Assembly (NCBI GenBank): GCA_016987375.1
Contig: PJRA01000220.1
Location: 204,545 to 268,433 of the forward strand
Reading direction: 5' to 3'
DNA: 63,889 nucleotides
DNA from: Brachionus koreanus
Taxonomy: Eukaryota > Rotifera > Eurotatoria > Ploima > Brachionidae
Of the stretch, positions 28,801 through 40,800 are shown in pieces. A model generated the notes under the pieces. The model did not search any database, was not told where the DNA came from, and saw nothing but the letters and a program-made list of their open reading frames with translations. Each line of letters starts with the position of its first letter. Within the stretch, counting starts at the first letter, position 1. Made by a program: the position numbers and the translations under genes.

Positions 28801-31800
28801 AAAAAAATTAATTTTTCTTCTTATTTTGAATAGAGACAGTTTACATATGTCTGAACAATTGTCATCTTTGCCTAGAATAGTATCACCATCTTTTATGTAA
28901 AAAATCATTATGCCCACAGACAAACGATCGTCATTGATCAACACAATAAATGGCAGATCAGGCTGTAGTAGTAAGCCAGAGGAAAATTTTTGACTTGGCA
29001 CTGACGGGCTGTTCAGAAAAGACTATTGCAAAAAATAAATTTTTTTTTTCATGTATTCAAATATTTTCCAAATTTCCGGCTTTTAAATTCTCTCAATAGA
29101 TTATTTAAAAAAAATTTTTTTTATTTTTTTTTAATTCAAAGTAAGATAAAGTTTAGGTATTTTTTTTTAGAAAAAAAAAAAAAGCCGAAAATAGATATTA
29201 GAACAAGGAAGCTACATTAGTTTGAGAAGAGCTCAAGTCTTTGGTTTGGTTCCATTTGTCTATCCATGACAAGGTGAGTTCCTGGGCCTTAGCCTCGTTT
29301 TTTTCCATAATCAACTCCAATTGAGACCCACTGATCGGGTTGCTGCTGTTCGCCACACTCATCGAGTCCTGTTAAAATCATGTTACATTAAAAAAGCTCA
29401 TTATCAACACTGTTAGCACTGGGGTTTGAAATTAAAAGATTGATTATTTTCTTTTCAACTAAAATGCCTAGCAATATAAAAATACAGTGGCAGTAAACTT
29501 GTCAAGATTAGCTAAATTAAAAAAAATAGCTTGATAAAATCAGGTTTATTAATGGCTTCTATCAGGTATGTATAAGTAGAAGCCAATTTTTACCATTTTG
29601 CAAATTTATGACCAGGATGCAATCAAAATTTGAATTTGAATCAGATTTTTTTTTTAGGGGCTAAGTTCTAGAGATTAGAGCGTGCTGTCGGCTCAGCCTC
29701 TAGGCAAATAAGGTTAGCAACCATCGGATGTGAAAGCTAAAAAATTCGAATAATTTTTTTTAACATTTAATATATTTAACTTTGGTTGACGTTTTTGTCT
29801 TAAGTGTTTTTTTTCACTGTAGATTTGTTTATTTAAAACGACAAGCAACTTTAAAAAAAAAAGAGAGAAATAAAAAAAAATAATCCGAGTTTATATTTAC
29901 TTAGTGGAGCTAAATTAAAACAAACTAAATGTGTATGGTGCTTGGAAAATAAAAAAAAAAAAAGAATTAATTCAAAAATTAAAATTCCGACCAATTTTAT
30001 TACATTAATTATTAAAACCGAACTTGGTATTTGTTTCTTAGATTTTCTTTAATTTTTTAAGACTTCTTTTTTTAATATTCCATTGTTTGCCGAAAATATT
30101 TCAGCTAACTTTCCTAAGATCTATTTCATGGACCGTTTTTTTTTTTTTGTTTTATTAATTTTTTCAATTATGTAATTTATTTTTATTCTTTGTGATTATT
30201 TTTAAAAGCAATTTAGCTTTTTTTTTCCAAAAAAATTTAGCTAAAATGAAAAAATTAGTTTGAAACTTTTTAGTTTCAATTTAAAAGTATCGTTAAAATA
30301 ACCGATATTTACGCAATAATTTCTACGACCTTTCACTTAATTTCCTAATCTTTGTAGCTGACTAGATTTAAAAAAAAATAAGTTGATAAGATAAATAAAA
30401 GACATATCTAATCTTGTTTTTTTTTATTATTTTGAAGTTTTTTCAAATTGGGCATGCTCAATTTAGATTGTGATTTTTAAAGGGCTGCATTTCTTCTTAG
30501 GGAATTTAGATTTTTATATTTAAGGATGTTAATCAGGCATAATTAATTAAATAACATAAATTCGAATTCTTCTCTTTCTCATTCTTTTTCTCTCTCTCTC
30601 TCTAGAGTATACTTCATTTAATCTTAATGCCTAATGATCGAATTGTCCCGATTAGAGTTCGCATTTTCAAGTTGTCAATAAAACTTGGGCTAAGCTAGAA
30701 GTCTGCCTCTTGAGTAATAATTATCGTCATCAGAAAATTAAAGAAAATAATAAATATTTTTGTACAAAACCTATTTGCCGTGTGTTTTATAAATATTTTC
30801 CAATTATTTGTCTATATCCATAGACATAATTAGGCTTTAATTTCAAAATTTAAAAAAATAATAAATATTTTTGTTGCACAACCCTATTTTAGATATGAAG
30901 AACCAAAATTCAATGATAAGACTGTAGCTAACTGGGCTTTGATACCAGTTTTTTTCAGTTCAGTTCAGGGTATCAATATTTTTGCTTCAAATTTAAGATT
31001 AGATTAATTAACTTAAAAGACATTTGAAATGATAATGAAAATTAGATAATTTTCAAAAATCATGTATACTCTCAGTGAAAGTATGAAAACTGGTATTTAT
31101 AAAAAGTAAAAAATCTCAATCAGAAATAATTTTATTTTGATAATCATTTTGATCATTACGGCATAATTGTTCGATTTTAGAGACATGTTTATTTATTCGG
31201 AATGTAGCATGAAAATAATTTAATAATGACAAGTCGTTAAAATCGAGCAGTTACGTTAGAATATTTTATCTAGCTAAAGCCCTGTTAATTATGCAATTAT
31301 TGTGTATCTTATTTTCTTTTAAAATACGGTAACATAATATTTTCAGATCCTTCAAAATGTAGTCTAGTTTATCAGAGATAAATATTTTTTCAGTCTAGGT
31401 ATTAAGTTTGTCATGTCTGTTAGTCCACCAGTATGTGAATTTGGTTTTTTTTTGCCTGAAATAAATTGATTTTATTGGCAAAATTATGAGAATTTATCAA
31501 CTAAATCGGGAATAAAATTGGTTGCCACGACAAAATAGAAAATTCATTCAAAATTTTAAGCTATCATTTTTTTATTAAATTTTGATCAGAAATAAAATAT
31601 TTGAAAGAATGAAAGAAAGAAAAAAAGAGAAATGATTGAGTATCTTTAGAAAATGTGTGACGTTAATTGAGAACGTGATTTTACAACTAGAAATAAATAA
31701 AATATAGGAAACCAATTAGCAAGTTAACATATTAGGCACGCATGAGCCGAAATTTAATAATAATCAAATATTAATTTTGTTAAATTTTGTGATATTTCCT

Positions 31801-34800
31801 CGAGAGATTATGTGATCAAATATTTGTCAATTTAGGCAGCCATCCTGCGATTTCTATCTTACCTATTTTTTAATTTATATTTTTTTTCTCTTTAAAGCAT
31901 ACATTAATAACACAATTGCTATTTGTCGAATGTTGTCAAATTCCACTTTCAATAGTTGTTATGTTTCGAAATTTGAAAATTATAATTCCATTTTTTTTTT
32001 TTTGCGACTTAAACAAACTGTTGTAGCTGTTCCTAAATAAATTTAGAATAAAATAAAAAAAAAACTTAAGAGAAGCCCACAGAACGTGCAGCTATTAGAT
32101 TTAATATTCTTTCTTTTTTCTAATCTTTTACTCGGGGTCTAATTTAATCCCAGTGATAAACTTGGTCATGCAAATATTTAGTTACCATAGAAATGGGACT
32201 AGACGACCGGTCACAATAGTATTTTTATGTGTGTGTGTGTGACCAAAACAAAACGCGTAGTCAAGTTATTTAATATTATATTTCTAATTATTTAAGATTT
32301 TAAAATCCGATGCTAGTTGAGGTTTTAAGCAAGCAGCAGGAGCAGAAGACGACAAGAAGCGAAAGCGACTCGACAGAGAACATATACGCAAGAATGGAGC
32401 GACCAAAGTCGGCAAAGTACAATTTAGAACGTTACAAAAAGGCGTCCGCACATGCATCTAGATTCAACAGGGCGCAGAATTACTCAACAGATAGCAGCGA
32501 ACCGTCGGCGCAGTACGCAGACTTGCGCTACCAGGGGAGTAAGTCGGCGTACGTCGGCCGGCTCAGGCCCAAATCGGCCCGTCACAATCCGGACAGGTAT
32601 CACCGGCAGGAGGCGATCGCCCAGGAAGAGGTGGTCGACGCCGACGAGGACGAGTTGGAAGACCTAGAGGGTCTGTTAATCGGTGAGGAGGACAGCGGCA
32701 GCGAGCTCGACTCAGACTCCGTCTGCGCCGAAGCCAAGAAAAAGTCCAAAAATAAGACAAAATTGTTGTCGAAGCGGGTCGTTAATGCGCGACTCACTGT
32801 CGGACCGCAAATTCCTCTCAACAACATGCCAAACAAGACCTCGCATTTGAACACATACACCACGTTTCGGCCGACTGCGGTCACCACCAACTATTCGACC
32901 AATCACGCCGGCCTCAAAGTGGTTCATCTACATCCGGACAAAGAGAACGAGAGTCTCGATCAGACCAACGGGTCTATAAACACCACCACTACCACGAACT
33001 CGTCTTCTTCTTCGTCCACCTCGTCCTCCAAGCAAATGCAACCCGTTCTTCAGGAGCACATCGACAACACGGACAAAAATCGCTTCAAAAATAGTCACAT
33101 TGAAGCCACTAGTCGCGATTTGCTCAACGAGTGGCTAAAAAACGACGACGATGTCGATATTAATGTAAAAAATGAAAACGATGACTTTGTTGTTGACGAA
33201 AATTTAATCTATTCGTCAAAATATCAAAAAAATGCGAAAACAAACCGGTTTGGACGCGGGCCCATATCCGGTCGTACGACGCGCAGCGATTACAGTTCTA
33301 ACTCAAGCTTTAGCCATACAAAAACAAGTGATAGTTCAGCCTTTTATAATAGGGAAAAATCGACTATGTCTGACCCGTGGGCCAAACGAAATCCGACCCT
33401 AATCGCTCAAAATGTTTTGTTAAAGCATCGAGCTGAACTCGAACAAATAAGTGCTGCCAATCGAGCAAATAACACAAGCCGCACTAGCAATACGCCAAGC
33501 ATATTGTCACACACGACCACAACCAACACAAACACTCTTAACAGGTGTCTATTGCCCGACACAAAATATTTCAAAAAATAAGACAAAATTTGCTTCATAT
33601 TCCAAAGATTATTACTTAATTTTTTATTGATTAATCAATTATAATTATTTAATTAAGCCCATTGTTGAACAGCTTTTTTTTTTTTGTTTATTTTAAATTT
33701 GCTTTGATAGAATTTTTTTTTCTTCTTAATTGTTAAAAAAAATTTTTACCATTAAGTACACTTTACACAACACTCTAGAGTTGTATAATTTTTTTTTTAT
33801 TCGATAAAAAGAAAAATAATAAAAAATGTTTATATTTTCAAATAAATTTGTTTTATAATTTAATTGAATTCTTTTTAATTTTTTAATCACAAGTGGTTTA
33901 TTATCCAGTGTTAACAGTGTTTAAAATCAATTTGAATTAGATTGAATACTTACGTAATTTAAGATTGACATCGAGTATAGACTACTTGATTTGGATAGAA
34001 GCTCTTTAAGCCGATAGACTTCTTCTTTAAGCTCTTTAATTAGCGCTGTTTTAGGATCCTAAAAGGAAGTAATAAATTTTAGACTGTGAACAATTCATGA
34101 AAATAGTTTTAAAAAATCTAGGTATTAAGTTTGTCATGTGTATCTATATGCAAGATATGTTATTTATGCGAACTTTTGTACCGAGACTGACTTTTGAAAT
34201 AATATTTTATTTTGTTGTCTTATCAAAGAACAAATAAATACTGTTTCACTTAAATAAACAGAATGGCTGTCAAGGGAATTCTAGGCTTCAAATACTTAAT
34301 TGTCTAGAAAGACTATTTATAAAGCTTCTTTTAACTGTTTTCAAACCTTGCACAAACATTAATTTAATTGATTAAAACTTAGTTTAATTCTAGTAATTTT
34401 TAGACTTAAGATAATTGTACATTTATTAATTATTTATAAAAGAAATGCCTTTTTTCCTAAATTTTCTAATTGAACGTATTAAAAATGTGCAATGATTCTT
34501 ATTTTTTTTAAGATTTTTGTCTCTTAACAGAATAAAATAATTTTTTAAAAAAGAATTTTAAATAAATCATTTTCTTATAAATATAAAGATGAGATAGAAT
34601 TTTTTTTATAGTTTTGAAAATTTTTAAATTCATTTTTGAACTAAAAGCAAATTAGTTTAGTTAGTTAACTATTTGATTTTGTCAAATATTATAAATATTT
34701 AATAAATAGAATGATAAGGCTCAAAAATTTTTAATATTCGATTATAGAAATTTAAAAAAAAAAGACTCTTTTTTAGCATAAAAAATTACTAAGTATAAAG

Positions 34801-37800
34801 TGCTAGATTTTTTTATTAAATTATATAACCTAGTGACAACAAAATATTTTTTTTTTTGATTTTTGACAAATTTTGATTCACGTCTTGACATGACAATTAA
34901 ATTAAAAAAATTAAAAATGGAAATTACCTCATTTATTTTAGGTTTGTTGACAATTTTTTTGGCCCGCTGCGCAAATAGCAACGTATTTAATGTTTCATGA
35001 TAACAACAGCTAGCTGGGCTGATATCTTAAATAAACAAATATTAAGCCTATTAAAAGGCAAAATTATTTCTAGCGCTTACTGGCAATCATGTGAGTTTTA
35101 GCGTTGCCACCAAGACTGTCTTTGAGTAAATAGGTGAGCAAAGAATCCCGATAAGGCACAAAACTTGACTTTGACTCCACTTGGTTCTCCTTGTAAATGC
35201 TGAAATCCGAATTGGACAAAAAATTGCTCGATTTTCGATTACTTTCGGCCAAAATTGAAATCACATTCCCCAAACTAACCAACGATTTGTTTATATTCGA
35301 GCCCTCTTTTAGTTGCTTTTTGTTATAGACCAAGTCATTAGATGCACGTTCACTTTTTTTTTTCAAATTATAAGACATCTAATATTGACAATAGATTGTT
35401 TAGATAGAAAATACCTTCCGGCCAAATCGACCAAATTCAGTTTGCTAATTATTTCGATTGGCATCTCACTCTCAACTTTTGCCTATTTTTAAAATTAAAG
35501 TCAGCTTACATTAAATGCCTCATTGAGCTTACTTGTATGAATGTAATTGTGAAAATGGCATGCGAACGACTGCTTTTGTCGTGGACATGAGTCGAGGCCG
35601 TAGATCTATAAAAATCATTTAATTACATATTCAAATATTTTGTTTATTTTTTTTTTATGATAAAAATTTTTTAAAATAATTTCCAATGACCATGATAAAA
35701 TAATTTGTGTAATTTTTTTCTTTTTTTTATCTTTAAAATTAAAAAAAAATAAAAAAATATATTGGGTGATCTTATGCCAAATTATGCTTAGTAAATTTGA
35801 GCAATTGGAAGATATTGAGGATAACTGTATTAAAAAAAAGGCGCTTTAAAAAATTATTGTGCTTTTCAGCTTATTTTCTAATTTGCAATGCAAATACTTC
35901 ACCTTGAGAAAGGTGTCTAAGTTTATTGATTCTAAAAATATTTTTTTTATCCGTAAACTTTTGATAAAAATTTAGAAATTTTTGTACTGTTTCATAATTA
36001 TTGGAAAAAAGTATTAATAGCAAAGGCAGCGACTCGTAAAATATGGCAATACCATATTAATTGATATTCAAAAACTTACTAGTTGAATAGAGCGAAAGAT
36101 TAAAAAGCATAATGGTATATACTTTAAATGTCAATCTATAAAAAAATCTAGGTGCTAAGCAGACTTGTACAAAAGTCAAAAAAAAAAGTCATTTTAAAGT
36201 CAAAAGACTTGACTTGAATTTATTTTTTCAANNNNNNNNNNNNNNNNNNNNNNNNNNAAAAAGTTGTTTTAAAGTCTTTTAAAGACTTGACTTTGACTTA
36301 ATGACTTTTGAACAACTCTGGTGCTAAGTTTGTCATATGTGTCCATCTGTCAAATTTTTTTCCTTAATCTTATAAATAAAAAAAAATTGACTTTTTTGAT
36401 GCAATTAGTTTGAAATTTAAATTGATTGAATTTTAAGATAAAATAGAAATTAAGTGTTTACTAACCGGCAGAGATTTCCTTTGTTTAGATAGCGCATTGT
36501 TGTGCCCAAGTCGTTTACTGAAAACTGCTTCAAATTTTGTACATAAATGCCCTTGTTTGGATGCTCTCTTATTTTGAGATTTTTGCCCGAATTGTGTGCT
36601 GAATTTAAGCTTGGCTTTTGAGCATCAAAATCGAACAAGTCTCTCAACTTTTCATTGTAAATTTCCATATAACTTTAAAAATAGAAATAAAAATTATTTA
36701 AAATTCTGGTTAAATCTCTCTTGTAAAGTTCCAATTTAAATAAAAAAAAATGACATGCTCTAAGTCATTCTTTATACTTTGTTGGACTTATTCATAATTT
36801 AAAGATTCACTTAATGATTGATAAATTTTTCCTTTTCCTCTTGTAGCAAAATCAACATCATCCAATATTCAGTCATCATGGTTATTTAAAAGAATACTCT
36901 CGCTGATAGACATTTTTGTTTTAAAAAAAAATACGGTATCAAATAATTATTTGCCTTAATGTTATAAAACACTTAAAATATTCACTTAATGTTTTTGTTG
37001 TTTCTTAACTAATTAATAAAAATTTAAAAATTCACTTTAAAAATATGATAAAAATTAATCTTAAAATAAAATTGAAAATATTTTTTAATTACTAACAAAT
37101 TTGCTTATTAGTAGACCTAAAATTGAAAAGACTTTGATAATTTTTATAAAATAAAGGTGATAAATTCTTTCAATTTAGTTTCTTGATTGTGCATTATTGC
37201 TACACTTGAAAGGCCAATTTCAGTATTTAAAATGGTAAACTTGATAGATTTAATAAATAAAGAATATTTTTGTCAAAATACAAATTTAGTTAACTGACTT
37301 ATTAACCTTTTTTGAATTGATGGTACTGGTTTACCATAAGAAAAAATTACAGAAAATAAAACGAATAAAGTGTGTTAAATTTTCTTTAATTAAAATGGCA
37401 GAAATTAACAGCTCCAATTTTGCCCAGTTTTAATCAGTGCTTCAAGCCAAATATAGCCATATTAATATTTATGCAATATGTCTGGTCTAATAAATGCTTT
37501 TAGTTTGTAAACAATGATTATTTAAAAATTTCAAGTCATCAAAAGTTCATATGTAATATTCGAATATGAAAAACAAAAATAAATTTCTTACCCTTTAATT
37601 CTATGATTAATGGCCTCTTATACTAAGAACAGAAATCTATAAAATTTATGATTAAAAATTGTCCTCAGATAGAGCTAGCCGAACCAGGTTTCGCTTGTAT
37701 CCATAGCCTAATATAACAACAAGCAAGTTTAATAAAGAAAACTTCCCCAACTAATGATCCTTCTGAATATCCTTCTATTTGTGTGACAAGTTGTCTTGAT

Positions 37801-40800
37801 AAGTCACTTGAACGTATTATTAATTCTAGAATATATAAATTTCTTGAGAAAAATAGTTTACTTATTCATGAACAATCAGTATTTAGAAAACATAGGTGCA
37901 CTGTAGGCAATCTTTATTCAAATAATTTAAGAGTCTTAAAATGAAAAGAAAAAAGAATGTTGTTTATATTTTGACATTTTTAAAGCTTTTGACAGAATTT
38001 GGCATGATGTACCAATTTATAGGCTACTTAAAACTAATTTGCTTTCATATCTAATCTATTGGATCAAATAGTCTCTTCATTTGAGATCTTTTACTGTAAA
38101 TGTAAAAGGACATTTGACTGACCAATATCAAATTAAAGCAATGGTTCCACAAGATTCAGTTTATAAAAGTTAAATTCTTAGCAATTAGGCTAGACTCAAA
38201 AGCATAATTTGGTCCGATGGTGGACTAATTAATAGAACGTATCAACTCAAGAGTTTTTTAAAAGGCTGAGCGGTTTTGATTTTAACATCTTAATAATTAT
38301 AAAACTCTAAATCATATTATTTGCTAAAATAAACAGAATTGATTGAATGCTCTATTCAAAGTGATATGTCTAACTCTTGGTTTATTTAATTCTAAAAAAT
38401 CTTATAAACTTAAAATTTTGAAATAAAATAGTGGATGGTGAAAATGTGCTTAAAATAAGAAATTTACAAGATTGGTTTGAAAATTTAAAAGTGGTGATAT
38501 GAGCCTTCAAGAGAAAGAAAGGGTCAGGTAGAGCAGCCGTTCTTGATCAAAATGCTTTGCATTCAGCTATTGAGAGCAACATCAAGCTTATTAAATTCCA
38601 ATTATAATATGACCTTTACAAATCACAATCAACGGTCTTTTTTACTTCAATTTGATTAACAAAGCAAACAGATGTTGACGGGTTGTTGTTAATGATTTGA
38701 CCAATCGTGATTCCAACAACGCATTGAAATTCGTAGGAAACTACTTTAAGCTAGTCATGAAAAGAGCATGCTTTGATGGAATTTCCAAGGTGTAAAATAA
38801 ATGCATAGCTTTTTTCTGAACAATTAGAACTAATGTATGCTTTACTTCATGAAAAATATTCTTCTTTTAACAGAAAACTAGATTTGTTTATTCAAAATAA
38901 CGCTAGACCTCATCAGCTAGAAAACAATGGAAAAATAGAAGAGATTTTTTTATAGACCAGCATTTCCTAACCTTCCTAACTAACCAAGTTCAAGTTGAAG
39001 AAAGATGTGATGAGTTTTTTGTCTTCAAAAGCCGTGAAGAGAGCATAATGGCTTTTATTTTGAAGAATTAAAAAAAGTTTAAAAAAAAAAAGAAACTTTC
39101 ATATGTTCTTTCGAAGATGATTCAATTATTCGGCATTGTGAATTTTGGAACCAAAAACAAAAACAAAAATTTTAAATTAGAATAACTTTTTTTCTAAAGG
39201 TTTAAAAATCGTTCTGCAAAATGTATCAGGTGATACAAGCCTTGTATCAGCTGATACATCTTGCAGAACGATTTTTAAACCTTTAGAAAAAAAGTTATTC
39301 TAATTTAAAATTTTTGTTTTTGTTTTTTGTTCCAAAATTCACAACGCCCAATTATTCGATCTATCAGTATCAATTTTTTTCTTTTACTAATTCAATTACC
39401 TTGATCGGTATTAGTAAATTTTGAAACATAAAAAAAAATAAAGAGTTATAAAGCTTGGAGAAAAATGGAAATCAGTCGTATAACTGTATAATTTGCGATT
39501 TCACATTACTAAGAGTTTTTTAATTATGTTATTACGTTTTATTACATTTTTTATACCTAATCTAATATAATTTATCATTGACAATAAAATATTTATGAAA
39601 AAAAATTTTTTTTTTTTAAATTCTGGCCAAAAAATTAAAAATTTATCAAAATCATCAAATATCGCCGAAAAAGTAGAATCAAAGATTTATCAGAATTTTA
39701 CACTTTTACCGAAATTCCATTAATTTTTACTTTGGTTAAGTTTTTGAGCTCTATTTACTTTTAAAGTAATTCATTATAAAACATCAAACAAAATTTTCGG
39801 TTTTAAAAGCATGTTTCATCCATCATTAATGTTTCATTGACTAATCTTGCTCAAAAGAACTTCTAGCAAAATATTGATCTGAAATGGGCATTTTTTTCTG
39901 TATAATTAATGATGTTTAAAATTGGTTTTGAATCTAAATGTCAAATGAAAAAATTTCAAATTCTTGGGTAAACATCATAAATGGATAAATGAAAGATCTA
40001 ATTTTAAAATTGCATAACTGAATGCTATACTGAGTTTTATGCAGTCATGTTAGACCAAACTTATATTTAAAACAGAACAACGATTAAACATCCATGTCAT
40101 TGTTAAATAAAATTTTCTATTTTTTATTTGTTTGACCTTTGGGCTTTGGTCCCTTGAGCGTTTTTTATCAAAATTAAAGAAATAAAATTTAAAAATTAAT
40201 ATTAAATTATACATTTAATAAGAATTGATAATAATAATTATGAAAATGAAATATTTTTAATTTTTTTATTTTAAAATTTTTTCGCTAATTGTTTCCTAAT
40301 ACAAAATTATCTAAAAGATACTGAGAAAAGAATGATATTTGGGACTCACAATCAATGTTGAAATTATCATTTAAATAAATATCAAACTAGAGAAGCATGG
40401 AAATGATAGTTTTAACTATATCAAAATGAATTTTCTAAAATAATAAAATTTAATCTATGCCCTTATTTTAGAAGTCTAATAAGAACTTGAAAGATGGCTT
40501 TTCAAATGGAAAATTAAAATTTCTGTCTAAAACATTTTCATATGATCTTTGAGAGAACATCAAAAGTAGTAAAAAATTCAATCTTAAAATGATCTTAAAA
40601 TTATTTTTTAAATAATGAGAAAAAAGTCAAGTTCTCAGGTATCACGTTGGACTTAAAATTCAACTTTGGTCTAATGGTGGATGAATTAAAAGAGCGTCTT
40701 AATTCAAGACTTGATTTAATAGAATATCTATCATACAGAAAATGTAATCTAAAATCAAAAGCATTAGATAATCTGTACAAATCCTTGAAAGGTTCAATCT

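Noticed and set aside
28789..29001. Treating the frame starting MPSQKFSSG as a separate small gene
   Set aside because: It is kinesin exon 12, which begins further upstream at an acceptor and carries the FHA domain.
29026..29220. Plus-strand frame [17 protein letters not shown]
   Set aside because: Low-complexity AT translation of a kinesin intron.
32452..32927. Overlapping open frames on both strands in the nested gene
   Set aside because: Shadows of its GC-richer section; the 423-codon frame is longest and has an ordered start and repeated motif.
34742..34981. Minus-strand frame starting [18 protein letters not shown] as its own gene
   Set aside because: Its start is kinesin exon 9 (ends 34928) and the rest is read-through into intron 9.
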